Positions 21,295 through 31,844 of a DNA stretch of 64,000 nucleotides are shown here, one piece after another. Below the pieces are notes generated by a model. The model was not told where the DNA came from and did no database searches. It was given only the letters and a program-made list of their open reading frames with translations. Each line of letters opens with the position of its first letter. Position 1 is the first letter of the stretch. Made by a program: the position numbers and the translations under genes. Source of the DNA: Rhizobium sp. CFBP 8762 (lineage in GTDB: Bacteria > Pseudomonadota > Alphaproteobacteria > Rhizobiales > Rhizobiaceae); assembly GCF_014841565.1 (NCBI RefSeq), contig NZ_JACYUD010000006.1:124001-188000 (forward strand), in the 5' to 3' direction.

Positions 21295-23637
21295 TTAGAA
21301 TTGCGAGGACATGCCGAACTTGAAGTTCTGCGTCTTGTCGTAATCTTCCTTCGCAATCGGGAATGCGTAATCGAAACGAAGCGGACCGAATGGCGACGCC
21401 CAGATTACACCAAGACCGACGGATGCACGCAACGCACTGCTACTACCAACCAGCGTGTCGCTTCCGATAACCGTATCGTTGCCGTAGAGCGTACCCGCAT
21501 CAGCAAAAACGGCGCCGCGGAAACCGGCATCACGAGCAATCCCTGGAATTGGGAAAGTCGCCTCAGCCGACGCTGCGAAATAGGTCGTACCACCGACAGC
21601 ATCTCTCAATGCTACACCATTCGAGCTTAGAATACGCGGACCAATACCATTACGCTCAAACCCGCGAACCTCGTTGCCGCCAATCATGAATTGGTCGTAG
21701 ACATAGAGATTGTCGTTTGTCGCGAATACATGTCCGGCGCTTCCCGACAACGAACCGATGATATCGGCTTCATCGTTCAAGGACTGGAAGATTTTCGCCT
21801 TACCGCTGATCTTGTAGAAATCGGAGTCTCCGCCCAAGCCAGCAAATTCATGTGTGAACGTCGCAATGATGCCTTCGCGAGGCAATGTCGCGTCGTCAAG
21901 CGTGTTGTAGGTGAAGCTCTGCGATACCGACGAACGAACCAGATCACGGCCGACCAGATTGCGGAACGGCGTTGAAACCGTCGTCAGGTTGCCGGTTTTG
22001 TATTCCAGGCTCGTGTAGTTGTAACGCAGCGTGGTCGACAGCTTTTCCGTGATTGGCGCAGTGACGCGCAAGCTGAAACCACGATCCTCGTAGCTGTAGT
22101 TGTCTTCATAGTCGTTTTCGTTTGCGAACACGTCAAAGCCAGCGGCCAGACGGTAACCAAGGAAGTAGGGTTCGGTAAAGGATACGTTGTACGTACGTGT
22201 ATCCTTGCCGCCACCGGCGGCAACACGAATGAATTGACCGCGACCAAGGAAGTTCTTTTCTTCAACCGAGGCTTCCAGCAGCACGCCACTGTTGTTGCCC
22301 GTTGCGTAACCTGCACCAATACCAAACGAACCGGTCGACTGATCCTGTACGTCTACAACGATAACGACACGGTCACCGGCAGACCCCTGCGCCGTCGTGA
22401 TGTTCACGGACGAGAAGTAACCCAGTGCTTCCAGGCGGCGCTTGGCGCGCGCAATCATTTCCTGGTTGAAAGCATCGCCTTCGCTCATATCGAACTCGCG
22501 ACGGATAACGTAATCGCGCGTACGCGTATTACCGCGAATTTCAATGCGCTCGACATAGGCACGCTCGCCCTGATCAACCAGATAATCAACGGCAATGGTA
22601 TTGGTTTCGAAGTTGCGGTTCCCACGAGGCGTTACACGCGCAAAAGGATATCCCTCGGCTGCAACACGCTTGGAAATATTCGAGATCGATTCCTGCACGT
22701 CCTTCGCACTGTAGACGCGACCGGCACGGGTCTCGACAAGACCCTTCAATTCATCGGCATTGACGCCTTCGACCGTAGATTCGACATTCACGTCGCCGAA
22801 GTCGTAACGCTTCCCTTCTTCAAGGGTGTAGGTGATAACGTACTGGTTTGTCGTTTCATCCAGAACAGCGTTCGAGGACACAACGCGGAAATCCGCATAG
22901 CCACGGTTGTAATAGAACTGACGGAGCAGTTCTTCGTCGGCACGCAGCTTCTCTTCGCTATAAACGTCTTTGCGCGTCAGGAACGACAGCAGACCGGACT
23001 CCTTGGTCACGATCACAGCTTCCAGACGGCTATTGCTGTAGGCCTCGTTACCGACAAAGTTGATCGACGAAATCTTCGTGCGCTCACCTTCATTGATCGC
23101 AAACGCTACGTTGACACGACCTTCACCAATGGGAACGACCTGCGTTGTAACCTGCACGTCGCTACGACCAATGGCTGAGTAGGCATCACGGATGGCCTGA
23201 ATGTCACCCTGCAACGCAGTCTCGCTGTAGGGCCCCAGAGGCTGGGTCTTAACGATCGGCGAAAGCTTCTCGTCCTTAATCTTCTTGTTGCCGTTAAAAA
23301 CGACCTGATTGACCAGCTTGTTTTCGGAAACCGACACGACAAGCGTACTGCCGGACACCGTAATACGGACATCGGAGAAGTACCCGGTGGAGAACAACCG
23401 GCGGACCGATTCGTCGATGTCGCTGTTGCTGAATGTCTTACCGGGGACAATGGTGATGTTTGCGCGAACCGTTTCCGAGCTGGCCCGTGTGGCGCCACGC
23501 ACATCGACGCGCTGAATTACGGCTGCTTGCGCTGCAGTGGCACTGGCCAGCGTTACGACAGTGGAGCCTGTTGCGACAACACCAGCAGACAGAGCAACCG
23601 CCGACACAGCGTTCAAAAATCTTGAACCAGCTTTCAT
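21295..23637 (-). CDS. bamA: Outer membrane protein assembly factor BamA
   Basis: About 780 residues. A signal peptide (about 1-38, ending ATAAQA) precedes five POTRA domains (about 40-430) and a C-terminal beta barrel that ends in Phe as expected for outer membrane proteins. The barrel L6 signature appears as VRGFERNGIGPR. It inserts beta-barrel proteins into the outer membrane. A GTG two codons upstream of the chosen ATG is also possible. It lies downstream of rseP across a 239-base gap in which I see no gene. Confidence 0.97.
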   Translation of the reverse strand: MKAGSRFLNAVSAVALSAGVVATGSTVVTLASATAAQAAVIQRVDVRGATRASSETVRANITIVPGKTFSNSDIDESVRRLFSTGYFSDVRITVSGSTLVVSVSENKLVNQVVFNGNKKIKDEKLSPIVKTQPLGPYSETALQGDIQAIRDAYSAIGRSDVQVTTQVVPIGEGRVNVAFAINEGERTKISSINFVGNEAYSNSRLEAVIVTKESGLLSFLTRKDVYSEEKLRADEELLRQFYYNRGYADFRVVSSNAVLDETTNQYVITYTLEEGKRYDFGDVNVESTVEGVNADELKGLVETRAGRVYSAKDVQESISNISKRVAAEGYPFARVTPRGNRNFETNTIAVDYLVDQGERAYVERIEIRGNTRTRDYVIRREFDMSEGDAFNQEMIARAKRRLEALGYFSSVNITTAQGSAGDRVVIVVDVQDQSTGSFGIGAGYATGNNSGVLLEASVEEKNFLGRGQFIRVAAGGGKDTRTYNVSFTEPYFLGYRLAAGFDVFANENDYEDNYSYEDRGFSLRVTAPITEKLSTTLRYNYTSLEYKTGNLTTVSTPFRNLVGRDLVRSSVSQSFTYNTLDDATLPREGIIATFTHEFAGLGGDSDFYKISGKAKIFQSLNDEADIIGSLSGSAGHVFATNDNLYVYDQFMIGGNEVRGFERNGIGPRILSSNGVALRDAVGGTTYFAASAEATFPIPGIARDAGFRGAVFADAGTLYGNDTVIGSDTLVGSSSALRASVGLGVIWASPFGPLRFDYAFPIAKEDYDKTQNFKFGMSSQF

Positions 23638-23876
23638 GTTCACTTTTTACCTTTTTCCCAATGTCCCGTAGCGAACTCTTACCGACTCCGGTCACGCTTG
23701 CCGTTTTAACTGCTTTTTACATACAAGCAAGGGAGCGCGTTAATTTCTGTTTACTTCAAAACGCACAGTGTCAAAACGGACACTACTGCGTGGAATTATC
23801 GTTAATAAACCGTTTCAATCCAAGCGAAGTTTGCAGAACCAGTCAGCAAACTCGTTCGGCCTGTGGATAAAGCCGC

Positions 23877-25010
23877 CTACTGGAAGAACCTCGACACGTC
23901 ATTCCAGGTCGAAAAGACCATCAGTGACAAGACCATAGCCATACCAATCCGAAACGCAATTTCCTGTGCAGCCGGTCCCACAGGCTTCCGGCGAACGGCT
24001 TCTATGGCGTAAAACATCAGATGACCACCGTCCAGAACCGGCACCGGCATGAGATTCAACAAGCCAATCGATACAGAGAGAACCGCAGCCAGTTGCAGCA
24101 GCGCAGCAACGCCTAGCGTGGCCATCTGCCCGGATGCCTGCGCGACCCGGATCGGCCCTCCAAGCTGGTCGGCCTTCATGCGTCCCATAACCAGATTGGA
24201 GAGATAATCGAATGTGCCGGTAACGATATGCCAGCTCTGTAAGGCGCCCTGCCCAATAGCTTCGACGGGTCCGTAGCGCTCAACGCGGAAATTTCCCTTT
24301 TCCTGATTGGTGACGATACCGATAATGCCCATTTCCATCTTATTGCCGAACTGATCGGTAATTTCCGTGCGCTGCGGCACCATCGGCAAGTCGATATCAG
24401 CTCCGCTGCGGCGCACAGTCACGACAATGGGCATCTCCGGCCGGACGCTGACGTAGCGACGAACATCGTCAAACGTCGAGACGCGCTCACCGTCCAGTTT
24501 CAACAGAAGATCCCCGGGAGTGACGCCTGCGGCAGCCGCAGCACTGTTCGGCTGGACCTCGGCCACGATGGGATCGGCGACCGACTTGCCATAGATGGAG
24601 AACATCACCGCGAAAATAGCGATAGCAAGGAGGAAATTGGCGATGGGGCCAGCCGCAACGGTTGCCGCCCGCTTCCAGAGGGCCGCAGCCAGAAAGGTGC
24701 GTTTGCGGTCGTCGTCTGAATAGGTGTCTAGCCGTCGGTAGTCCGGCGTGCTGGCCGCGTCTTCGTCACCGAAAAACTTGACGTAACCGCCAAGGGGAAT
24801 GGCACTGAGCTTCCAGCGAGTCCCGTGCTTATCGGTAAAGCCAAGGATTTCCGGACCAAACCCAACCGAGAACGCCAGAATCTTGATACCGGACCAGCGG
24901 CCGACGAGGTAATGACCCATCTCATGCACAAACACTAGAAGTGTCAGCACGATCAAAAACGGGACTATGTACCCGGTAAACAGGCCCAAAAGCTGCAGCA
25001 GACTGTCCAT
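23877..25010 (-). CDS. rseP: Site-2 protease, RseP family
   Basis: 377 residues with start at MDSLLQLLGL; the frame is open ten codons further to ATG 25040 and neither start has a clear Shine-Dalgarno. Intramembrane zinc protease: HEMGH at about 29-33, a PDZ domain (about 120-200, VTPGDLLLKLDGERV), and the second ligand motif LNLMPVPVLDGGH near 320. It is likely to cleave anti-sigma factors or signal-peptide remnants in the inner membrane. It sits between cdsA and bamA. Confidence 0.94.
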   Translation of the reverse strand: MDSLLQLLGLFTGYIVPFLIVLTLLVFVHEMGHYLVGRWSGIKILAFSVGFGPEILGFTDKHGTRWKLSAIPLGGYVKFFGDEDAASTPDYRRLDTYSDDDRKRTFLAAALWKRAATVAAGPIANFLLAIAIFAVMFSIYGKSVADPIVAEVQPNSAAAAAGVTPGDLLLKLDGERVSTFDDVRRYVSVRPEMPIVVTVRRSGADIDLPMVPQRTEITDQFGNKMEMGIIGIVTNQEKGNFRVERYGPVEAIGQGALQSWHIVTGTFDYLSNLVMGRMKADQLGGPIRVAQASGQMATLGVAALLQLAAVLSVSIGLLNLMPVPVLDGGHLMFYAIEAVRRKPVGPAAQEIAFRIGMAMVLSLMVFSTWNDVSRFFQ

Positions 25011-25082
25011 GCATGTATCCAGATTTGTCGTTACAAACATCCTAGCACGATTATGGCCAAGCTGTTTATGTTTTCCACGCGG

Positions 25083-25913
25083 TTATGGGTTCAGCAACGT
25101 TGCTGCGATGGGAAGAGCGCCGCCATGGAAAATGTAATCCAGGACGCTGGCGACGAGAAAGGCAGCAAAACATGCAAACACCAGCCCGTCCACCCGATCC
25201 ATGATGCCGCCGTGACCGGGAATCATATGTCCTGAGTCTTTGACGCTGAAACGTCTTTTGATAAACGATTCAAACAAATCCCCGATCTGGCTGAAGACCG
25301 AAAGCGACAGTGCCAGAATGACAATGGATATACCCAGGAATGGGTAGTTGAGCATGTAAACGCCGACACCGGCCAGCGTGCCAAAAAACGCGCCGCCGAT
25401 AGCGCCAGACCATGTTTTTCCGGGCGAAATGCGCGGTGCCAACTTGGGACCACCCGCTGCACGACCTACAAAATAGGCCGATATGTCCGTTGTCCAGACA
25501 ATCGCAAACACGAAGAGCATGGCTATCAGCCCAGCGGTATCGTCTCCGCGAATCGACGCCAGAGACAAAGCGCTAAAGCCAGCGTAGAAGATGCCCATCG
25601 GCAACCAGTAGCGTTGTTGCCGAACCTTCGCCCAGACCCACGCTGCTGCGGTAAAGATCACAAGTGCAGCGAACGCCCACAGAAATGCAAACACCGAGAC
25701 GAGAAGGCAGATGACGAGCAGTGCTACCCAGCCATAGATCGCATTCGCCCGATCCTGTTTGACTGCTGTAATTGTGGACCACTCATAGAAAATCAACAGG
25801 CCGATCAGCGCGGAAAACACGGAAAAGAAGGTGCCGCCCAGCCATGTCAAGGTCAGTGTCAGGAATGCCATGACAACGCCGGAGAGGACGCGCAGCTGAA
25901 GCTCTGATTTCAT
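25083..25913 (-). CDS. cdsA: Phosphatidate cytidylyltransferase
   Basis: 276 residues with about seven or eight membrane segments. Makes CDP-diacylglycerol, the precursor of all phospholipids. The C-terminal signature is [20 protein letters not shown] followed by [12 protein letters not shown]. The start overlaps the uppS stop by three or four bases (ATGA). Confidence 0.95.
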   Translation of the reverse strand: MKSELQLRVLSGVVMAFLTLTLTWLGGTFFSVFSALIGLLIFYEWSTITAVKQDRANAIYGWVALLVICLLVSVFAFLWAFAALVIFTAAAWVWAKVRQQRYWLPMGIFYAGFSALSLASIRGDDTAGLIAMLFVFAIVWTTDISAYFVGRAAGGPKLAPRISPGKTWSGAIGGAFFGTLAGVGVYMLNYPFLGISIVILALSLSVFSQIGDLFESFIKRRFSVKDSGHMIPGHGGIMDRVDGLVFACFAAFLVASVLDYIFHGGALPIAATLLNP

Positions 25914-26656
25914 ACGGACCCGACCGCTCGTGTTGTTTCATCCACGCCGCCGAAGCGTCGATCCCGACAGGCATATGATTCCAGAGCCTTTAGAAAGGTC
26001 TCGCGGCTGAAGTCCGGCCAGAAGTCTGGCAGAAACATCAGTTCGGAATAAGCCGACTGCCAGAGCAGAAAGTTCGACAATCGCTCTTCCCCACTGGTCC
26101 GGATTACCAAATCCGGATCAGGAATGCCCTGCGTATCAAGGGTTGCGCTTAGATGCTCCGCTGTTATCTGATGCGGCGCAAGCAACCCGTTTGCAACATC
26201 GCTGGCCAAGCGCTGCACTGCGCGGGTTATCTCATCCCGTGAACCGTAGTTAAACGCAATAACCAGCGTGATACCGGTATTGCCGCGCGTTGTTTCTTCC
26301 GCTTCCAGCAGCAGCGGCAACAGATCGCTGCGCAACTGGACCTTGTCACCAATGATGCGGATACGCACATTTTCTTTATGAAGCTCGGCCAGATCACGCC
26401 GGATGAACATTTTCAGCAGGCCCATGAGGTCAGTCACCTCACTTTCGGGCCTGCGCCAGTTCTCCGATGAAAAAGCATAGAGCGTCAGATACTGGATACC
26501 CGCTGAGGCAGCCGTTCTGACGGTTTCGCGAACAGCCTCGACACCCTTGCGATGCCCCATGGTGCGCGGCAGGCCACGTGCCTTGGCCCAACGGCCGTTG
26601 CCATCCATGATGATGGCAACGTGTTGTGGAACCGGACCTGCCGTCAGATTTGTCAT
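25910..26656 (-). CDS. uppS: (2E,6E)-farnesyl-diphosphate-dependent undecaprenyl diphosphate synthase
   Basis: 248 residues from ATG 26656; an in-frame TTG four codons upstream also exists but is weaker. Builds the C55 lipid carrier for peptidoglycan and polysaccharides. Seen: [21 protein letters not shown] with the Asp and Arg of the FPP site, [15 protein letters not shown], and the C-terminal [20 protein letters not shown]. Confidence 0.96.
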   Translation of the reverse strand: MTNLTAGPVPQHVAIIMDGNGRWAKARGLPRTMGHRKGVEAVRETVRTAASAGIQYLTLYAFSSENWRRPESEVTDLMGLLKMFIRRDLAELHKENVRIRIIGDKVQLRSDLLPLLLEAEETTRGNTGITLVIAFNYGSRDEITRAVQRLASDVANGLLAPHQITAEHLSATLDTQGIPDPDLVIRTSGEERLSNFLLWQSAYSELMFLPDFWPDFSRETFLKALESYACRDRRFGGVDETTRAVGSV

Positions 26657-26706
26657 AGACACGCTCAAGTAGGGGACACGCTCAAAGGGGTTTAAAGGTC
26701 AGGCAG

Positions 26707-27267
26707 CTAGACCTGCATGATTTCTTTTTGCTTGTCGGCAAGCAAGCGGTCAACATCGGAAATCATCTCATCCGTCATCTTTTGAACTTTTTCAGACTGG
26801 CTTCGGCTGGTGTCCTGGCCAATCTTGCCGTCCTTCTCAGCCTTTTTCAGGTCTTCCATACCGTCACGGCGCACATGGCGGATGGCAACCTTGCTCTTCT
26901 CGGCGTAGTCATGCGCGACCTTTACCAGCGATTTGCGGCGCTCCTCGTTCAGTTCAGGAAGGGGAATGCGCAGATTCTGGCCGTCGATAATAGGGTTCAG
27001 ACCGAGATTCGACTCACGGATTGCCCGCTCGACCGCGCCCACCATCGATTTGTCCCAAACCGACACGCCCAGCATGCGCGGTTCTGGAACCGTAATGTTG
27101 GCCACCTGATTGAGCGGTGTGCGCGCGCCATAGGCCTCCACCATGACAGGATCCAACACGTTGGCTGATGCGCGGCCGGTGCGTAGCGATGCAATATCGC
27201 TTTTGAACGCCGATACAGCTCCGTCCATCCGGCGTTTCAGATCATTCAGGTCGATACCTTCACTCAT
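26707..27267 (-). CDS. frr: Ribosome recycling factor
   Basis: 186 residues. Splits post-termination ribosomes with [23 protein letters not shown] and the C-terminal KEIMQV match the family. Two adjacent ATG codons exist; the second lies seven bases from GGAG and gives the usual length. It follows pyrH in the conserved rpsB-tsf-pyrH-frr order. Confidence 0.97.
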   Translation of the reverse strand: MSEGIDLNDLKRRMDGAVSAFKSDIASLRTGRASANVLDPVMVEAYGARTPLNQVANITVPEPRMLGVSVWDKSMVGAVERAIRESNLGLNPIIDGQNLRIPLPELNEERRKSLVKVAHDYAEKSKVAIRHVRRDGMEDLKKAEKDGKIGQDTSRSQSEKVQKMTDEMISDVDRLLADKQKEIMQV

Positions 27268-27308
27268 CATAGTACTCCGTTATAGCCACCGGCCAGGCCG
27301 GCTTTCAT

Positions 27309-28031
27309 TCAATTGTCGGTTACAATGGTTGCCCGGCCGCCGCCGGTCAATATCTCCGTGAAACCATCTTTCTCATGGATTGAGAAGACGATGATCGGAA
27401 TGGAGTTTTCACGTGCCAAGGCCACCGCCGCAACGTCCATGACGGCGAGGCCCTTATCAAGAACTTCGCTGTGGGTTAAGCGCTCGAAGCGCGTTGCCAG
27501 TGGATCAAGCTTCGGATCGGCTGAATAGATGCCGTCCACCTGCGTACCCTTGAAGATAGCCTCGGCGCCAATTTCGGCCGCACGTAGCGCGGCGGCAGAA
27601 TCGGTCGTAAAGAACGGATTGCCGGTACCACCTGCAAAAATGACAACCCGGCCCTGCGCCATATGGTGCAAGGTCGCCCGTTGGGAAAAGCTCTCGCAGA
27701 TCTCAGGCATGGCGATGGCCGACAAAACAACTGTGTCCACCCCAAGCTTGCGAAGCGAGGTTGCAAGTGCCAGCGCGTTGATGACGGTTGCCAGCATGCC
27801 CATATGGTCGCCAGTTACTCGGTCCCCACCCTTGGAGGCCACGGCAACACCACGGAAAATGTTGCCGCCGCCGACCACGACGCCGACATCAACATCCATG
27901 GCACGGGCGCGCGCAATATCACCCGCGATGCGATCCACGATGGTGACGTCAATTCCGAAGCCCTGCGTACCCATCAGTGCTTCGCCGGAGGCCTTCAACA
28001 GCACGCGTTTGTAGATTGGTCGGACCGACAT
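27309..28031 (-). CDS. pyrH: Uridylate kinase
   Basis: 240 residues, amino acid kinase fold. Phosphorylates UMP to UDP. RVLLKASGEALMG, VVVGGGNIFRG, GDHMGMLATVINALAL and GTGNPFFTTDSAAALRA are present. GGAGTCATC just before ATG 28031 fixes the start; the frame runs 26 codons further upstream without support. Confidence 0.97.
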   Translation of the reverse strand: MSVRPIYKRVLLKASGEALMGTQGFGIDVTIVDRIAGDIARARAMDVDVGVVVGGGNIFRGVAVASKGGDRVTGDHMGMLATVINALALATSLRKLGVDTVVLSAIAMPEICESFSQRATLHHMAQGRVVIFAGGTGNPFFTTDSAAALRAAEIGAEAIFKGTQVDGIYSADPKLDPLATRFERLTHSEVLDKGLAVMDVAAVALARENSIPIIVFSIHEKDGFTEILTGGGRATIVTDN

Positions 28032-28138
28032 GATGACTCCTGAAGCGGCGTAGATCGTAAAATTACTGGTGTGGCGCGGGCAGTGCGCGCAGGCGATCCA
28101 TGCTGACATGATCTCCTAAGCGTTGCCGGATACACGAA

Positions 28139-28164
28139 GGGCACCGCGTTGTCACGCGATGCCC
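28139..28164 (-). terminator. Weak hairpin in the tsf-pyrH gap
   Basis: GGGCACCGCG and CGCGATGCCC form a 10-bp stem (one G-T pair) 44 bases after the tsf stop. No T-run follows on the minus strand, so it may attenuate rather than end transcription from tsf into pyrH, or do neither. Confidence 0.35.
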
Positions 28165-28207
28165 TGACATTTCCAAGCATTTCCTGGGAAAGCTGATGGC
28201 TGGTCGA

Positions 28208-29131
28208 TTAGCCCTTGGCGACCGCTGCCACTTCAGCAGCAAAGTCGGACTCTTCCTTTTCAATGCCTTCGCCGAGAAGCAGACGCGCAATGCCGGTCAC
28301 TTCAATCGGTGCACCAACGGTCTTTTCCGCTTCCTTGATGGCAGCAGCAACCGTTAGGTCAGGATTGATCACGAAGGCCTGCGACAGAAGTGCAACTTCT
28401 TCAAAGAACTTGCGCATACGTCCATCAACCATCTTTTCGATGATGGCATCCGGCTTGCCGGAAGCACGCGACTGCTCGATGAACACGTTGCGCTCACGCT
28501 CTGCAACGGCGGCATCGACGTCTTCGGAGCGAATAGCCAGCGGGTTGGTGGCAGCAATGTGCATGGCGATCTGACGACCGATTGCGTTCAACGCATCCTT
28601 ATCGCCTGTGGACTGTAGGGCCACCAGAACACCAAGCTTGCCGAGACCATCAGCAACCGCATTGTGGACGTAGGTCGAAACAACGCCATCGGTAACCGAA
28701 AGCTGAACGGCGCGACGCAACGACATGTTTTCGCCGATTGTCGCAATCGCGTCCGTGATCGTTTCGGATACAGCCTTGCCTGTGGCAGGGTATGTTGCAG
28801 CGCCAATGGCGTCTACGGAGCCGTCAGTGTCGAGTGCAACTTTGGAAACGCCACGAACGATATCCTGGAACGCATCGTTGCGGGCAACGAAGTCGGTCTC
28901 GGAGTTGATTTCAACAACCACAGCCTTTGTGCCAGCGCTGGCAATGCCGATCAGGCCTTCAGCGGCGGTACGGCCGGACTTCTTATCAGCCTTTGCGATG
29001 CCCTTGGCGCGCAGCCAGTCAACGGCTGCTTCCATGTCGCCATTGGTTTCGCCAAGCGCCTTTTTGCAGTCCATCATGCCTGCGCCAGTCGTTTCGCGCA
29101 GTTCCTTCACCATTGCAGCGGTAATGCTCAT
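28208..29131 (-). CDS. tsf: Translation elongation factor Ts
   Basis: 307 residues. Nucleotide exchange factor for EF-Tu. The N-terminal [19 protein letters not shown] and [16 protein letters not shown] signatures are intact. GAGGCAAAG precedes the ATG at 29131; the ORF extends 14 codons upstream without support. It lies between rpsB and pyrH. Confidence 0.97.
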   Translation of the reverse strand: MSITAAMVKELRETTGAGMMDCKKALGETNGDMEAAVDWLRAKGIAKADKKSGRTAAEGLIGIASAGTKAVVVEINSETDFVARNDAFQDIVRGVSKVALDTDGSVDAIGAATYPATGKAVSETITDAIATIGENMSLRRAVQLSVTDGVVSTYVHNAVADGLGKLGVLVALQSTGDKDALNAIGRQIAMHIAATNPLAIRSEDVDAAVAERERNVFIEQSRASGKPDAIIEKMVDGRMRKFFEEVALLSQAFVINPDLTVAAAIKEAEKTVGAPIEVTGIARLLLGEGIEKEESDFAAEVAAVAKG

Positions 29132-29273
29132 CTTTGCCTCATATATCGTGTCGCGGGCCAGCCTACTCTTCACGGGAGCGGCGTCCGCTGGGTTTAAACA
29201 GGTTTACCCCGGACCATGACAGCGCTGTGACGCGCGCCGACCGGGAGTGACAAAATGCCAACCTGCCGGAATA

Positions 29274-29311
29274 GGAAAAGGCCGTTTACTCCAATTTGTC
29301 GCAAACGGCCT
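29274..29311 (-). terminator. Hairpin after rpsB, partial terminator or attenuator
   Basis: Arms AGGCCGTTT (29279-29287) and AAACGGCCT (29303-29311) form a 9-bp stem with a 15-base loop, 45 bases after the rpsB stop. On the minus strand it is followed by CTTTTCC, a short T-run. It may reduce read-through from rpsB into tsf. Confidence 0.55.
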
Positions 29312-29355
29312 CGTCAACATATCGAATTGCTCCGAGCAAGCTCGTGAGCCAGGCC

Positions 29356-30129
29356 TTAAGCTGCTGGTGCTTCAGCTTCTTCGAGCGCAGGCTCGAAAGG
29401 AACTTCAGCAGACGCGCCGATATCGCGACCGGACGAACCCTGCTGACGAGCGATACCATCCAGTGCTGCACGCGAAATCAGGTCGCAGTACAGCGAGATA
29501 GCGCGGGATGCGTCATCGTTGCCGGGGATCGGGAAATCGATCTGGTCCGGATCGCAGTTAGAGTCGATGATGGCAACGACCGGAATGCCAAGACGCTTGG
29601 CTTCTTCGATTGCAATCGATTCCTTGTTTGTGTCGATGATGAACATCAGGTCAGGAACGCCGCCCATATCGCGGATACCGCCAAGTGCGCGGTTGAGCTT
29701 TTCACGCTCGCGCTCAAGGTTCAGGCGCTCTTTCTTGGTGAAGCCCTGTGCTTCCGAAGACAGAATTTCGTCCAGCTTGCGAAGACGCTGAATGGAGTTG
29801 GAAATTGTCTTCCAGTTCGTCATCATGCCGCCGAGCCAGCGCGCATTGACGTAGTACTGTGCGGAACGCTTTGCAGCGTCTGCAATGATTTCCGAAGCCT
29901 GACGCTTCGTGCCAACGAACAGGACGCGGCCGCCATTGGCAACAGTGTCGCTGACGATCTGCAGCGCGCGCGACAGAAGCGGCACGGTCTGAGCAAGATC
30001 GATGATGTGAACGTTGTTACGATCGCCGAAGATGTACGGTTTCATTTTCGGGTTCCAGCGGTGAGTCTGGTGACCGAAGTGAACACCAGCTTCCAACAGC
30101 TGGCGCATGCTAAAATCAGGCAATGCCAT
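29356..30129 (-). CDS. rpsB: 30S ribosomal protein S2
   Basis: 257 residues. [22 protein letters not shown] and [23 protein letters not shown]-type text (seen as [20 protein letters not shown]) are diagnostic. The C-terminus carries a short acidic and Ala-rich tail. AAAGGAGAAAAGGC lies just upstream of ATG 30129. Opens the rpsB-tsf-pyrH-frr block. Confidence 0.98.
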   Translation of the reverse strand: MALPDFSMRQLLEAGVHFGHQTHRWNPKMKPYIFGDRNNVHIIDLAQTVPLLSRALQIVSDTVANGGRVLFVGTKRQASEIIADAAKRSAQYYVNARWLGGMMTNWKTISNSIQRLRKLDEILSSEAQGFTKKERLNLEREREKLNRALGGIRDMGGVPDLMFIIDTNKESIAIEEAKRLGIPVVAIIDSNCDPDQIDFPIPGNDDASRAISLYCDLISRAALDGIARQQGSSGRDIGASAEVPFEPALEEAEAPAA

Positions 30130-30295
30130 GCCTTTTCTCCTTTTCCGGTTGAACCTCCGCAAGGCAAACAGCACGATTCAAACCGTGCCACCGGCGGAAC
30201 AATTCCGATTTCTCCCGGAATCATCCCAAAACCTTACGTGTGGAATGGGCCGCACATACGCGCAAAACCCTCGCAAATCAAGTCTGTACCCAAGC

Positions 30296-31114
30296 TTATT
30301 TGCAAGCCTGTTCCTTGAACAACTCCAGATTGGCAAGGTGGCCGGACAGCACAAAGTCGCCGTAGTCCATGGTCAGGTCACGTGTCACGCCATTCTCATA
30401 GAGCTTGAACGACATGCGATAGATCGGCAGGGCGTCGCTGGTGTTGTCATCGGTAAAGTAAGCAATGGTCACCGGCCAGTAGGACTGCGCGGACAGCGTG
30501 CCCGCCTTGTCGGCATCTGCGTCATTCTGTTTGGGCGTTTCGAGCTTGCCGAGCACCGTCGTCGTGTACATGGCCTTGTCGCCGGAATCGGAGCCATCGA
30601 ACACCCGTGCCTCAAAGAAGGACTGGCCTTCCCGAGCTTTTTTGATGACATCCATCATGTGCTCTGTCGGAAACAAGCTCGGTGTCAGTTCCACCTTTTT
30701 CTTGGCTGGCTCGGTAATGTCTACGCTGATTGCGTTGGCCGCGCGATTGGCAGAGCCGCGCACTTCCTTGTCCAGCTTTTCATCGGTAAAAGAGCGGGTC
30801 AGGAACCTGAAGCTGCGCTTGCGCACATCCTCGAATGTCGTGGTCTGCTGATCCGTCAGCCGGGCCTCATCGCCGGTATCCACCTGTGTCACGAATCGAA
30901 AACTCACCGTGTAGCCCTCGCAGGCCGAGCCGTTGAACTCATAGACCATTCGTCCATACATGGAGGAGATCCCGGAACGCTCGGACGCGTCTTTCAGCTG
31001 CAAATCATAGACCGCGCGATGGGGTACGAGCGTTGCAGCGGCCGCGCCCGATGGCGCAACACCGGCAAGGCCCGCAAACAGACAAAAACCGGTGACAAAG
31101 GTTGAGCGAAACAT
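30296..31114 (-). CDS. eipB: Periplasmic envelope-integrity protein, EipB / DUF1849 family
   Basis: 272 residues. A signal peptide of about 26 residues ends in a GAAAA stretch. The mature protein begins LVPHRAVYDLQLKDA, typical of DUF1849. EipB of Brucella abortus is a periplasmic spiral-like beta-barrel protein needed for envelope integrity; its known disulfide joins one mid-N-terminal Cys to one near the C-terminus, and here Cys65 and Cys271 occupy those places. AGGAGG fixes the start at ATG 31114; the frame is open eight codons further. The name rests on sequence recall, not a search. Confidence 0.85.
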   Translation of the reverse strand: MFRSTFVTGFCLFAGLAGVAPSGAAAATLVPHRAVYDLQLKDASERSGISSMYGRMVYEFNGSACEGYTVSFRFVTQVDTGDEARLTDQQTTTFEDVRKRSFRFLTRSFTDEKLDKEVRGSANRAANAISVDITEPAKKKVELTPSLFPTEHMMDVIKKAREGQSFFEARVFDGSDSGDKAMYTTTVLGKLETPKQNDADADKAGTLSAQSYWPVTIAYFTDDNTSDALPIYRMSFKLYENGVTRDLTMDYGDFVLSGHLANLELFKEQACK

Positions 31115-31232
31115 GCGTTTCCTCCTGTTGGACTTCACCGCGATGATATAAGAACGAGATAGGGCGCAAGCGAGGCATTACAGCGCCGCACATCAAAGAT
31201 GATGCGCAAAGGACGCTGTAACGTTATTATCT

Positions 31233-31280
31233 GCTGCATAATTTATCTTTGAATCGATTCCGATTAAAGAATTATGCAGC
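31233..31280. repeat. 48-base imperfect palindrome between eipB and ridA
   Basis: Arms GCTGCATAATT (31233-31243) and AATTATGCAGC (31270-31280) are perfect. Inside, TCTTT pairs with AAAGA around GAATCGATTC. It lies in the divergent region, about 100 bases from ridA and 120 from eipB. It could be an operator or a dispersed palindromic repeat; there is no T-run. Confidence 0.6.
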
Positions 31281-31379
31281 GGCGATCTGCTTGCATCATT
31301 CTGCGCCAAAAAACAATGTGAGTTGCTTGCATCTCTTTAAGTGACCCACATGTGAGCAAAGCCACCCAAGGAGCATACT

Positions 31380-31844
31380 GTGTCCGATATCGATAAGCGT
31401 ATTCAGGAACTGAAGATCGTACTGCCGGAGGCCGCCTCGCCGGTTGCAAACTATGTGCCCTATGTCATCAGCGGCTCCATGCTGTATATCTCGGGCCAGC
31501 TGCCGCTGGATAATGGCCGTATTGGCGTTACCGGCCTTCTAGGCCGCGATGTGGACGTGGCCCACGGCCAGCGGGCGGCAGAGTTCTGCGCCATCAACAT
31601 TCTTTCACAGGTGAAGGCAGCGCTTGGCGGCGACCTTTCGCGTATCAAGCGGCTGGTGAAAATTACCGGCTTTGTTGCCTCTGCGCCGGAGTTTTCCGAG
31701 CATCATCTCGTTATCAACGGAGCCTCCAACCTCCTTGTCAATATCCTTGGTGATGCGGGTATTCATGCACGGGCGGCGGTCGGCGTTGCCGGCCTGCCCT
31801 TCAACGCCGCTGTGGAAATCGATGCCATCGTGGAAATCGCCTGA
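31380..31844 (+). CDS. RidA/YjgF-family protein
   Basis: 154 residues. The family hydrolyses reactive imines and enamines made by PLP enzymes. YVISGSMLYISGQLPLDNGRIG and the C-terminal ARAAVGVAGLPFNAAVEIDAIVEI match it; the Arg of ARAAVGV is the usual substrate-carboxylate contact. This is the longer subgroup (about 150 residues) common in Rhizobiales. The start is GTG, fixed by AAGGAG. The stop shares one base with the start of the next gene, so the two are coupled. Confidence 0.9.
   Translation: MSDIDKRIQELKIVLPEAASPVANYVPYVISGSMLYISGQLPLDNGRIGVTGLLGRDVDVAHGQRAAEFCAINILSQVKAALGGDLSRIKRLVKITGFVASAPEFSEHHLVINGASNLLVNILGDAGIHARAAVGVAGLPFNAAVEIDAIVEIA

Noticed and set aside
22234-23178. Plus-strand open frame of 314 codons
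   Set aside because: Antisense shadow of bamA.
29296-31105. Two plus-strand open frames of more than 330 codons
   Set aside because: Shadows of rpsB and eipB; no start context or motifs.
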